Assembly (NCBI GenBank): GCA_039707655.1
Contig: CM077672.1
Location: forward strand, 458,220,390-458,284,389
Reading direction: 5' to 3'
Origin: Elymus sibiricus
Taxonomy: Eukaryota > Streptophyta > Magnoliopsida > Poales > Poaceae
DNA length: 64,000 nucleotides
Shown here: piece by piece, positions 24,799 to 35,900 of the stretch
Numbering within the stretch: the stretch's first letter is position 1
Layout of the letters: each line of letters opens with the position of its first letter
Notes under the pieces: generated by a model
The model's database searches: none
The model's input: the letters and a program-made list of their open reading frames with translations, nothing else
Told to the model about the DNA's origin: nothing
Made by a program: the position numbers and the translations under genes

Positions 24799-25500
24799 AT
24801 GAGTGATTTTGGCATGGCGGAAACTGATGATGGTAAAACCCCTAAAATGGGAAGTTCTACCAATCTTGATGCTTAAACTTTTGTGTTGGGACATGGTAAT
24901 GTTATAGGAAAAAGTGTCATCCAAGAATTCTTTAATTGCATTGGGACCTTGGCTTTTGATGATGCTCCTATACTTAAAGAAACTAAGAATTATGCCGATG
25001 CTATTTCCGCACTTATTCTTAAGCTTGAAAGAAGATTTATTCGTACCCATCCTACTTTGCAAAGATTGTTTTATGAGTTACCGGTTATAAAAGATCCTAG
25101 AGCTAAGAAAATAACTACCCTTGTTCTCATGAATGAATTTGATCATATAGTGCGAGAAGCTAGGGAGATCTTTGATTTCTATGGTATGAACCGTGAAAAA
25201 CCGGTAATAGATGAGATCCTTTATAATAGTGACTACTTGCTGAGATATTTGTTCCGCAATGACCACATCTTTGATGAGAATATTAAAAAGGAAGTTCCTC
25301 CTTTGAATATAATCCAACAAGTTTTCAATAGCGTCAATAGACAATACTCTTGGATTGTAGCCGGTAATTAAGAGGGATTTAAAGATGGACAACTTGATAA
25401 TGCTAAAATTTCTATGGATGATATATTTCATATTACCTTTGAAAAACCCCTTGATAAAAGTGCACCTTTGGATAAGAAGAAGAAAGATGGCAATACTTGA
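24799..25500 (+). pseudogene. S1-encoded protein of unknown function (~233 codons), two in-frame stops
   Basis: The frame starts at ATG 24799 (MSDFGMAETDDG) and runs to TGA 25498-25500, interrupted by TAA at 24874-24876 and 25369-25371. The longest open piece contains LERRFIRTHPTLQRLFYEL and AREIFDFYGM. It looks helical, with no zinc knuckle, protease or RT motif. It is the only coding sequence of S1 and occupies the gag position, so a packaging or gag-like role is possible but unproven. Directly after the stop lies a conserved-looking block at 25513-25560 containing GCGCTTGTTGGGAGGCAACC. Confidence 0.55.
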
Positions 25501-26126
25501 AACTATGCATTATGCCTAGCTAGGGGCATAAAACAATAGCGCTTGTTGGGAGGCAACCCAATGAATAAAATATATTTTTTATTATTATTGTGTGTTTTCA
25601 CAATTATGCTACTGGTATGATTGTGTTTTTGTGTTTTTAATTAGTGTTTGTGCCAATTAAAGCCTTTAGGATGATTTGGAAGATAGGATAATTGATGCTG
25701 TTTGGAAAACAGAAAGTTTTGCGTCCAGTGCCCGAATTTTGTTTCTGTACTGGAGCGTCAAAAAAATCTGAAATTTTTACACAGTATTGGAATATGAATT
25801 TCCCACGTTTTTGCTAATTTTTCAGAATTTTTGGAGTTACATAAGTATGGATTTTAAATAGATTGCTACAGACTATTCTGTTTTTGACAGATTCTGTTTT
25901 TGATCCACTACTTGCTTGTTTTGATGAATCTATGGATTGTATCGGGGGGTATAAGCCATGGTGAAGTTAGAGTACAGTATGTATAAGGCAAAAATAAAAT
26001 ATGAATGGGTTTGCAACAGTACTTAAAGTAGTGATTTATTTTGTTATACTAACGGATCTCACGAAGGTTTTGTTGAGTTTTGGGTGAGATCACGATGGAT
26101 GAAGGAATAAGGAGTAGTAAGAGCCT

Positions 26127-26196
26127 AAGCTTGGGGATGCCCGAGGAACCCCAAGGTAATATTCAAGGAAGACTCAAGCGTCTAAGCTTGGGGATA
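26127..26196 (+). other. Two internal PPT-like motifs in S1
   Basis: AAGCTTGGGGATGC at 26127-26140 and AAGCTTGGGGATA at 26184-26196 nearly match S1's own PPT end, AAGCTCGGGGATGC at 28162-28175. They lie about 2 kb before the 3' LTR, as in A and B. Confidence 0.55.
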
Positions 26197-26394
26197 CCCC
26201 GGAAGGCATCCCCTCTTTCTTCTACCAACCATCAGTAATTTTACTTGGAGCTATATTTTTATTCGTCACATGATATGTGTTTTGCTTGGAGCGTCTTGTA
26301 TTATATGAGTCTTTGCTTTGTTTGCTTTTTAGTTTGTCACAATCATCTTTACTGAACACACCTATTTTGAGAGAGCCACACGTTCATCATCATT

Positions 26395-26855
26395 TGATAG
26401 AATACTCTGTGTGCTTCACTTAAATTTTTTGAGCTAGGCAGTTGCTCTAGTGCTTCACTTAAATCTTTTTGAGCACAGTGGTGGCTATATTTTGAAGAAA
26501 TAAACTCTCATACTTCACTTATATTATTTTGAGAGTTGATAAGATTAAAATTTTGAAGAAATAAACTCTCATGCTTCACTTATATTATTTTGAGAGTTGA
26601 TAAGATTAAAATTTTGAAGAAATGAATTCTCATGCTTCACTTATATTATTTTGAGAATTGATAAGATTGAAATTTTGAATAAATGAATTCTCATGCTTCA
26701 CTTATATTATTTTGAGAATTGATAATATTGAAATTTTGAAGAAATGAATTCTCATGCTTCACTTATATTATTTTGAGAATTGATAAGATTGAAATTTTGA
26801 AGAAATATTTGCACTCTCATGCTTCACTTAAAACTTTTTGAGAGTTGATGATAGT
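26395..26855 (+). repeat. 61-bp tandem array with hairpin-forming units in S1
   Basis: Unit starts at 26501, 26562, 26623, 26684 and 26745 give an exact 61-bp period. Two diverged units precede them and a shorter one (26807-26850) ends the block. Each unit has arms ACTCTCA/TGAGAGT or ATTCTCA/TGAGAAT around an ATGCTTCACTTATATTATTT-type loop. Units with the second 5' arm also have the matching 3' arm. Confidence 0.8.
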
Positions 26856-28175
26856 AACGGTAATTTGCACAAGATATGAATTTGGCCCCAAAGTGATGAA
26901 TATTCAAGAGGGATATAATAAAAACTTTCATATAGATCATTGGATATGATAAGTGTGATTCCTTGCAATAGTTTTGCGATATGGAAATGATAATATGTGA
27001 GTCATGTTAGTGAGTAATTGTGATTTAGTAAGAATATTAGTGTTAAGGTTTGTGACTCCCTATATATGCACATCAAGTCAATAGTTATGCAAAGAAATTA
27101 TATCCTACTTATGGTGCATTATTCGGTGTTAGTTATGTTTAATGCATGTTTATGACAGTTTTCGTTTTTTGGTTGGTTGCTTCTCAATCTATTTGCTAGC
27201 CTTCATTTGTACTAAGCGGAAATACTGCTTGTGCATCCAAAATCCTTAAACCCAAGTTGTGCCAAATGAGTCCACTATATCTACCTATATGCGGTATTTC
27301 AATGCCGTTCCAAGTAAATTTGCGTGTGCTAACTCTAATTTTCAAATTAATTTTTCCGTTTTGTGTGCCCGTACCGCTCATGAAGCGGCAGGGGGTGGCC
27401 ATTATTTTCCATGCTAGGTGTGTTATTCTCACAATGAGTGTTTATTCACTTGTCATTGCACGAGAGAATGGTTGGTAATAGGGATGCCCAGTCCCACAAT
27501 GAAATCAAAAATTAATAACAACAAAATTCCTTGAAAAGTGTTGGTTTGGAGGGCACCCATGGATACGGCTAGCCATGGATTGTGAAAGAATGGTGGAAAG
27601 GAAATAAACTTTGCTTTCTGTTTGGGAACCACCTATGATGTGTCTAGCATGGAAAATATTGGGAATTCTCGGTCATTTTCGTTGACAGGAAAAGCATGCC
27701 TCTCAAAATATTTTATCTCTTTAATTTCAGCCTTGAGCTCTGGCACATTTGACAAATCTCTGCTTCCCCTCTGCGAAGGGCCTATCTATTTACTTTTATG
27801 CAATTTTTATTTTTACTTGAGTCTCCATCTTCTCTTATAAAGCACCGACTAGAGAACACTATTGTCATACTTGTGCATTGGATGTAGCTAATATTTGTGT
27901 GTGTTTCATGAATGGATCAATGATTGAGCATAATGGGCTAGGGATAACTTTCTTTAGCATTGATATTTTGAAAGACATGGTTGCTTGTTAGCATGCTTGA
28001 GTATTTATGTCTTCATGTCAAATTATAGACTATTGCTTTGAATCATTCAAGTCCAATGTCCATGCTATAAAAGAGAAGAATATGTGATGAATATGATAGG
28101 CAGCATTCCACATCAAAAATTCTATTTTTATCATTTACCTACTCGAGGACGAGCAGGAATTAAGCTCGGGGATGC

Positions 28176-29745
28176 TGATACGTCTCCAACGTATCTATAA
28201 TTTTTTATTGTTCCATGATGTTATATTATCAATCTTGGATGTTTTTATATACATTTACAGCAATTATATATCATTTTTGGAGACTAACCTATTAACTTAG
28301 TGCCCAGTGTCAGTTGCTGTTTTCTGCCCTGTTTTTGTTTTACAGAAAATCAATACCAAACGAAGTCCAAATGCCACGAAACTTTTTGGAGATTTTTTTC
28401 TGGATAATATAAACACTAGAAGCTTCGGGAGAAGACCAGACGCCAGAGGAGGTGGCCACGAGCCACCAGGGCGCGCCTGGGGGGGGGGGGCAGGCGCGCC
28501 CTGGTGCCTCGTGGGCCCACCTCAGCTCCGTTTGACCTAATTCCACCACTATAAATTCAGGAAAAATCAGAAACCCTAAGGGGAGTCCACAAAATACTTT
28601 TTCCGGCGCCGCAAGTTTCTGTTCTCGAGAGATCCCATCTGGAGGCCTTCTCCGGTACTCCGCCGGAGGGGGAATCGATCACAGAGGGGCTCTACATTAA
28701 CCTTGCTGCCCTTCCGATGATGCCTGAGTAGTTTACCACAGACCTTCGGGTCCATAGTTAGTAGCTAGATGGCTTCTCCTCTCTTTTTGATCTTCAATAC
28801 AATGTTCTCCTCGATGTTCTTGGAGTTCTATCCGATGTAATCACTTTTTGCGATGTGTTTGTTGGGATCCGATGAATTGTGAGTTTATGATCAGATTATC
28901 CATGAATATTATTTGAGTCTTTGCTGCACTCTTTTATGCATGATTATTATACCCTCGTATTTCTTCTCCGATCTATTGATTTGGTTTGGCCAACTGAGTT
29001 GATTTATCTTGCCATGGGAAGAGGTGCTTTGTAATGGGTTCGATCTTGCGGTGCTCAATCCCAGTGACAGAAAGGGACATGACGCATATGTATCGTTGCT
29101 ATTAAGGGTAAAAAGATGGGGTTTATTCATGCGTGAGTTTATCTTGTCTACATCATGTCATCGTTCTTAAGGCGTTACTCCGTTCTTTATGGACTTAATA
29201 CACTAGATGCATGCTGGATAGCGGTCGGATGTGTGGAGTAATAGTAGTAGATGCAGGCAGGAGTCGGTCTACTTGTCTCGGACATGATGCCTATATACAT
29301 GATCATTGCCTTGGATATCGTCATGATTATTTGCTTTTCTATCAATTGCCCAACAGTAATTTGTCTACCCACCGTATGCTATTTTCTCGAGAGAAGCCTC
29401 TAGTGAAAACTATGGCCCCCGGGTCTATCTAAGTTATATTACTAAAACCCTAAAAATATTGCTGCCATTTTCTTTTATTTATTTTATTTTATATTTTTGT
29501 TTCAATCTATCTATCTATCACATACAATTTAATCTTGCAATTGACCGCCGAGGGATTGACAACCCCTCGTTTGCGTTGGGTGCAAGGATTTGTTGTTTGT
29601 GTGCAGGTGCTGCTAACGAGGTGTTGCGTGATTCTCCTACTGGTTCGATAACCTTGGTTTCATCACTGAGGGAAATACTTATCTCTACTGTGCTGTATCA
29701 TCCCTTCCTCTTCGGCGAAAATACCAACGCAAGCTACAAGTAGCA
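28176..29745 (+). repeat. S1 3' LTR (1570 bp)
   Basis: Starts TGATACGTCTCCAACG after the PPT GCTCGGGGATGC and ends AAGTAGCA. The GC-rich inverted repeat is at 28456-28514 (12-G run in the loop), and the TATA box TATAAATT at 28550-28557, 35 bp on. S (43700-58456) is a solo LTR of the same family. Confidence 0.85.
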
Positions 29746-30265
29746 GGACCGCGCCGAGACGAAGAAGGTGTCGGTTGACGGCAGCGGCTCAGGCCCTGCC
29801 TTCACCATCGGCACCTGCCTTTCTCCTGCATAGGAAGGCATGCTTGTCGCCTTCCTTCGGGAAAACTCGGATGTTTTTGCCTGGAAAGCATTTGATTTGT
29901 CCGGTGTACCGAGGGAGGTGATCGAGCACCGCTTAGCGGTGTGCTCCAACGCACGCCCCGTCAAGCAAAAAGCACGGCGCCAGGCGCCCGAGAAGCAAGA
30001 GTTCATTGTTCAAGAAGTGCACAAGCTGCAAGAAGCTGGAGTCATCCGCGAGGTGCGCCATCCCGAATGGCTCGCCAACCCAGTCGTCTTCCCCAAGAAG
30101 GGCGGCAAGGAACGAATGTGCGTCGACTTCACGAGCCTCAACAAGGCCTGCCCTCAGGACCCCTTTCTGCTGCCGCGCGCCAGCCAGGGCGCGGACTCCA
30201 CCACCGGCTATGCCTGCATGCCCTTCGGCCTGAGGAACGCCAGCGCCAGCTTCTAGAGGCTGACG
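29746..30265 (+). pseudogene. R pol remnant: start of reverse transcriptase
   Basis: The frame reads through an in-frame TAG (29831-29833) into LVAFLRENSDVFAWK, then VKQKARRQAP, IREVRHPEWLANPVVF and RMCVDFTSLNKACPQDPF, the N-terminal fingers of a Tat-type Ty3/Gypsy RT. After LLPR the palm sequence is missing: the frame jumps to YACMPFGLRNASASF, then a TAG. The YxDD-equivalent box, RNase H and integrase are all absent. The left end is the S1 insertion, not a true start. Confidence 0.8.
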
Positions 30266-31606
30266 CACCTCGCGTCGGGACCTCGGACGGGGAGGGGCCC
30301 GGAGTTCTCGGGACGCCCCCGGCGCGTCGCTTCCTCAGACCTCTCCTCCTCTGAGTCTCGCGAGCCCCCTGGGCCTCAGGAGCCCCTCGGCCCCTGAGGA
30401 GCGAGCTTCCACGGCACGCCTCACTAGGCGACCCGCGCGCTTCTCCAGCACAATTCTGCCAGGTGCGTTCAAGCGTTACCTCGCGCGGCCCGAGTTCCTC
30501 CTCGCCGCGCCCTCCTCGCCATCGCTTCCGGGATCCTCCTACCAAGGTGATTTTGTTTTACTCAATTGAGGGCGCCCCACGGGCTGCACCAACCTCAGGC
30601 TGACCCGTGCCGGACACGGCAGCCGCATCTCTTTTGGTTGTGTAATGAATCTTATTGTTATGCCCCAGTAAGTTCATGTTGCCTGCATAATTGTGTATTT
30701 GGTACGATGCTGTCTCGAGAGCGCCACGCGCTCGCGACCTCCCTCCTGACCGTTCCCTGAGCGGGGGCTAGGCACGGCGCCTGTGCTCGGGTCCGTCCCT
30801 GCAGCGCCGCTAAATCCAAGTGACTGAGCTCTGGCTCGTGGGCCTGCTCCCGTGCACGTCACCTCGCCAAGGTCCTTGGTGCCTTATCTCCTCACGTAAC
30901 GGCCACGAGCAAGCTAGCAAGCACGCGTCGCTCCCCTGTTGTGAAGCTTGTCGACATGCAGTTGTCTCAGGAGCAAGCCGCTCGGAAGCCTCGCGGGCGG
31001 CGTCTCGTGGCCCGGCCTGCGGCGGTCGTCTGAGTAGAAGGCCTCGCGAGTAGAAAATCGCGAGGGCCAAGCCTCGTGAGGCGCGCCTCGTAAGCCGCGC
31101 GCACCCCGTGTCAGCCGCAGCTCGCCCGACGCCACTCCCCTAAAAAGCTAAGTCTAACCACCTCGCGAGACGCCCTCACCATCTCTCGAGTTCCCTCCTT
31201 TCGTGATCTCGCTAAGTGCTGGCATTTTTTCTTCGCGCGAGCCGCTTGCACATCAAAGGGGGGCTTCTCGAGCATCGCGCCTCTGGAGCCCCTACCGCCC
31301 TCGGTGCCTTGCACCTCCTGGCCTTCCTCAGGCGCCAGTCCTAGCATACCAGCGACGGCTGTAGCCCGCTCGGGGGCTGGGTCCTAACGATGTAGAGCAC
31401 ATAGGCGAGCAAGAAAAAAAGGGGCAAGCCTCGCGAGAGGACTTCAGGAGGGAACATACATTCCAAACCACAAAAGCACTAAGTTAAAACACAGAAGCCA
31501 TCGTTTTCACGTCCCAACGGGACTGCATTGTTCTCATACAGGGCAAGGAAGGAATATGTGCGGAGTGTGGCTCGCCCCCAAGAGCTGCCTCGCACGCCGT
31601 GCGCGC
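30266..31606 (+). other. GC-rich non-coding region of R, with CTCGCGAG palindromes
   Basis: No credible gene. The palindrome CTCGCGAG recurs (near 30357, 31045, 31163 and 31430) with near-versions such as CCTCGTGAGG. The right end (31385-31606) is probably the 3' UTR of the antisense gene. Several long GC-driven open frames here lack any recognisable domain. Confidence 0.5.
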
Positions 31607-32244
31607 CTAATCAGAATCTTCATCTTCGCTCTTGACGCGAGGGGAGCTGACGTCGCTCTCGCTTCCGCCGGAGGAGGCGGCGCCGTCGTCACTACTGCCC
31701 TCGCTGGAGGAGCCGGTGTCGCTGCCACTCTCGCTCTCCACGCAGCACTCCAGACGGCTGCCGGAGACCCCAAAGAACTTCACGAAGAGCATGGCGGCCC
31801 CGTCGTACTTGAACTGGAGAATGTGGCCCCGCTTCAGGCTGAGAGCAAGGGCAAACGACTTCCACCCCTGCTTCAAGAACATGAAGCCTGAGAGGGTGAA
31901 CTCCGTCGCCACCCAGGAGGGGCCGTTGCAGCAGTCGTCCACCTGCACCCACAGACCCAAGGGCGCGCGGTCCTCCATCACCCTCGCGAAGGAGTCTGGA
32001 AGCCGAAGCCAGGTGCAGGGCCGGTGATGCATACCCACGACGAACTCATGAGCCGCCTCCGCTAAGTGGCTCCCTGCCTGAGGAGGTAGGGTGGCTGCCC
32101 CGCCGCGGCCACCTCGGCCGCGGGCAGCGCCCCTTCCACGGGCGCTGGGACCGGCACCGGCAGCCACCGGGGGGGCGGCCTCGGCCCCGGGGGGACCCTG
32201 GATGCAGCAGCAGAAGCACGGGCTCGGCCTCTTCCCCTCGCCAT
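31607..32244 (-). pseudogene. Antisense B3-like DNA-binding protein gene of R, one frameshift
   Basis: The minus-strand frame starts at ATG 32244 with an Arg/Gly/Ala/Pro-rich N-terminus (MARGRGRARAS). The C-terminal ~150 residues resemble a plant B3 domain: CTWLRLPDSFA, LWVQVDDCCNGPSW, FLKQGWKSFA and LKRGHILQFKYDG, then a beta-rich end (MLFVKFFGVSG). A Ser/Glu/Asp-rich acidic tail of ~50 residues follows. The two parts are in different frames, offset by one missing base near the 7-G run at 32169-32175, so the copy is probably broken unless that run is a sequencing error. B3 domains bind DNA in plant transcription factors; its role here is unknown. A TATA box lies 81 bp upstream. It could instead be a captured host gene fragment. 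Confidence 0.65.
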
Positions 32245-32324
32245 CGTCGCAGAGGCCCGCCTGGATCGTGGAGGAGGAGGAAGGGACTGATGGAAGAAGA
32301 TGGGCGGGAAGTCCTTCCCCCGCG

Positions 32325-32332
32325 TCTTTATA
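32325..32332 (-). promoter_or_regulatory. TATA box of the antisense B3-like gene
   Basis: TATAAAGA on the minus strand, 81 bp before the ATG at 32244. Element A inserted 47 bp further upstream (32378/32379), so any more distal promoter sequence now lies at 43492 and beyond. Confidence 0.55.
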
Positions 32333-32378
32333 GCGCTCGAGGGAGGCGCACTCCGCGCCGTTCTACCTTCGACGTGCG

Positions 32379-32945
32379 TGATACGCCCATTTTGCATCAT
32401 GTTTTACTACTGTTATTTATAGTGTTTTTTACCAATATAACACTTTGTGGAGCAATTCTAATGCCTTTTCTCTCTTAATATGCAAGATTTACACAAGGAG
32501 GGAGATTGCCGGCAGCTGGAATTCTGGACCTGAAAAAGCTATGTCAGAGATACCTATTCTGCACATCTCCAAATGAGCTGAAATTTCACGGAGATTTATT
32601 TTGGAATAAATAAAAAATACTGAAAGCAAAAAGTACCAGAGGGGGCCACCCAAGTGCCCACGAGGCACCAGGGCGCGCCACCCCCCCCCCCCCCAAGCGC
32701 GCCCTGGTGGCTTGTGGGGCCCCTGGCCAGCCTCCGGTGCCCATTTTCTGGTATATAAGCCCATTTGCCCTAGAAAAAATAGGGAGAAGACTTTTGGGAC
32801 GGTGCGCCACCGTCTCGAGGCGGAACTTGGGCAGGAGCACTTTTGCTCTCCGACGGAGCGATTCCGCCGGGGATACTTCCCTCCGGGAGGGGGAAATCGG
32901 AGCCATCATCATCACCAACGATCCTCTCATCGTGGGAGGACCAAT
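32379..32945 (+). repeat. Element A 5' LTR, first ~567 bp
   Basis: Matches 41968-42530 of the 3' LTR. Inverted repeat at 32657-32718 (14-C loop), TATATAAG at 32752-32759. At 32945/32946 the LTR text ...GGACCAATC joins gag text CATCAGAAATTATATCC. The parental sequences, seen in B's gag and A's 3' LTR, share TCATCA/CCATCA here, so short homology probably guided the deletion. Confidence 0.8.
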
Positions 32946-35900
32946 CTCCATCAGAAATTATATCCTATGCATTTGGTTCATCGTGATCGGAATTATATAT
33001 ATAATTTTTGGCCTCGTGAAGGAGAAAGCATCGCTCAAGCTTGGGGGAGGCTTAAGTACATGATGTTCACATGCCCCAACCATGAGCTCTCAAGAGAAAT
33101 TATCTTACAGAATTTTTATGCTCGGCTTTCCCATGATAATCAAACCATGCTCGATTCTTCTTCGACTGGCTCCTTTATGAAGAAAACTATTGAATTCAGA
33201 TGGGATCTTCTGGAAAGAATTAAATGCAACTCTGAAGATTGGGAACTCGACAAAGGTAATGAGTCGGGTATAATACTTGAGTTTGATTGTGTTAAATCTT
33301 TTATGGCCACCGATGCTTTTCATAAGTTTAGCACTAAATATGGACTTGACTCTGAGATAGTAGCCTCCTTTTGTGAATCATTTGCTACTCATGTTGATCT
33401 CCCTAAGGAGAAGTTGTTTAAACATCATCCCCCTGTTAAAGAAAAGATCGAGGAACCCGTTAGTGTTAAAGAAGAAACAATTATTTACCATGTTGATCCA
33501 GCTGTTCCTACTGCTTATATTGAGAAACCACCTTTTCCTGTTAGGATTAAGGAACATGCTAAAGTTTCAACTATGGTTAACAAAAGTAATATTAGAGCAC
33601 CTAGACCCTATGAACAAATTAAGGTTGAACCTAATGTTGCTATGGTTAAAGATCTCTTGGTCGATAATATAGATGCGCATGCTATTTACTTCTGTGATGA
33701 AGCAGCTAGAATTGCTAAACCAGATCCTAAAGATAAAAATAGACCCGTTGTAGGCATGCTTGTTGTCTCTGTTAAAATAGGAGATCATTGTTATCATGGC
33801 TTATGTGATTTGGGTGCTAGTGTGAATGCTATTCCGTTTACCTTATATCAAGAAATTATGAATGATATTGCACCTATTGAAATAGAGGACATTGATGTTA
33901 ATATTAAGCTTGCAAACAGAGATACCATTACACCGCTTGGGATCGTTAGAGATGTTGAAGTCTTATGTGGAAAAATAAAATACCCTACTGATTTTCTAGT
34001 CCTCGGTTCTCCACAAGATGATTTTTGTCCCATTATATTTGGTAGACCTTTCTTGAACACTGTTAATGCCAAGATTGATTGCGCTAAATAAACTGTTAGT
34101 GTTAATTTTGGTGGTATGTATCATGAGTTTAATTTCTCCAAGTTTCGTAGACAACCTCATGATAAAGAATTGCCTAGTAAAGATGAAATTATTGGTCTTG
34201 CTTCTATTGTCGTACCTCCTACTGATCCGTTAGAACAATATTTGCTAGACCATGAAAATGATATGCATATGAATGAAAGAAATGAAATAGATAGGATGTT
34301 CTTTGATCAACCACCTATCCTTAAACACAATTTTCCTGTTAAAACTCTTGGAGGCCCTCCTCCACCTAAGGGTGATCCTATATTTGAATTGAAGCAATTG
34401 CCTGACACATTGAAATATGCTTATCTTGATGAAAAGAAGATATATCCTATTATTATTAGTGCTAACCTTTCAGAGCATGAAGAAAAGAGATTATTGAAAA
34501 CTTTGAGGAATCACCGAGCTGCTATTGGATATACTCTTGATGATCTTAAGGGCATTAGTCCCACTCTATGTCAGCACAAAATTAATATGGAGCCTGATGC
34601 TAAACCAGTTGTCGACCACCAACGACGATTAAATCCTAAGATGAAAGAGGTGGTAAGAACCGAAATATTAAAACTTCTGGAAGCAGGTATAATTTATCCC
34701 ATAGCTGACAGTAGATGGGCAAGTCCCGTTCATTGTGTCCCTAAGAAAGGAGGTATTACCGTTGTTCCTAATGATAAAAATGAACTCATTCCACAAAGAA
34801 TAGTAACTGGTTATAGGATGGTAATTGATTTTAGAAAATTAAACAAAGCTACTAGAAAAGATCATTACCCTTTACCTTTTATTGATCAAATGTTAGAAAG
34901 ATTGTCTAAGCATACACACTTTTGCTTTCTTGATGGATATTCTGGTTTTTCTCAAATACCTGTATCACAATCCGACCAAGGGAAAACCACCTTTACTTGT
35001 CCTTTTGGAACTTATGCTTATAGACATATGCCTTTTGGTCTATGCAATGCACCTGCTACCATTCAAAGATGTATGACTGCTATATTCTCTGACTTTTGTG
35101 AAAAGATTGTTGAGGTTTTCATGGATGATTTTTCCGTTTACGGAACTTCTTTTGATGATTGCTTAAGCAACCTCGAACGAGTTTTGCAGAGATGTGAAGA
35201 AAATAATCTTGTCTTGAATTGGGAGAAGTGCCACTTTATGGTGAATGAAGGTATTGTCTTAGGGCATAAAATTTCTGAAAGAGGTATTGAAGTTGATAAA
35301 GCTAAGGTTGATGCTATTGAGAAAATGCCATGTCCTAAAGATATTAAAGGTATAAGAAGTTTCCTTGGTCATGCTGGTTTCTATAGGAGGTTTATTAAAG
35401 ACTTCTCTAAAATTTCTAGGCCTCTTACTAATCTTTTGCAAAAAGATGTTCCATTTGTTTTTGATGATGATTGTGTAGAAGCCTTTGAAACACTTAAGAA
35501 AGCCTTAACCACTGCACCTATTGTTCAACCACCTGATCGGAACTTGCCTTTTGAAATTATGTGTGATGCTAGTGATTATGCTGTTGGTGTTGTTCTAGGA
35601 CAGAGAGTTGATAAGAAATTAAATGTTATCCATTATGCTAGTAAAACTCTAGACAGTGCCCAAACAAATTATGCTACTGCTGAGAAAGAATTTCTAGCAG
35701 TTGTGTTTGCATGTGATAAATTCAGATCTTACATAGTTGATTCTAAAGTAACTGTTCACACCGATCATGCTGCTATTAAATACCTTATGGAAAAGAAAGA
35801 TGCTAAACCAAGACTCATTAGGTGGGTTCTATTGCTACAAGAATTTGACTTGCATATTATTGATAGAAAGGGAGCTGAGAATCCCGTAGCAGATAATTTG

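Larger units (their letters stand above)
24066..29745 (+). mobile_element. Element S1: non-autonomous Gypsy retrotransposon, 5' end interrupted
   Basis: Visible parts are a 5' LTR remainder (24066-24588), PBS, one short pseudogene, a repeat-rich internal region and a complete 3' LTR (28176-29745). No protease, RT or integrase is present, so mobilisation must have been in trans. The PBS is the same TGGCGCCGTTGCCGG as in B, and its 3' internal region shares GTGCATCCAAAA...TTAAACCC (27229-27290) with A and B, suggesting an Athila-type helper. S1 lies in the pol of R; GGACC (29746-29750) is the predicted target duplication. Confidence 0.75.

Noticed and set aside
26395..26855. Regularly spaced 61-bp repeats resembling a CRISPR array
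   Set aside because: The whole unit repeats without unique spacers, and the context is a plant retrotransposon.
32712..32945. 5' extension of the element A gag frame through the LTR
   Set aside because: The open frame arises from the deletion joining LTR to gag; B shows the true gag start 107 bp after the LTR.
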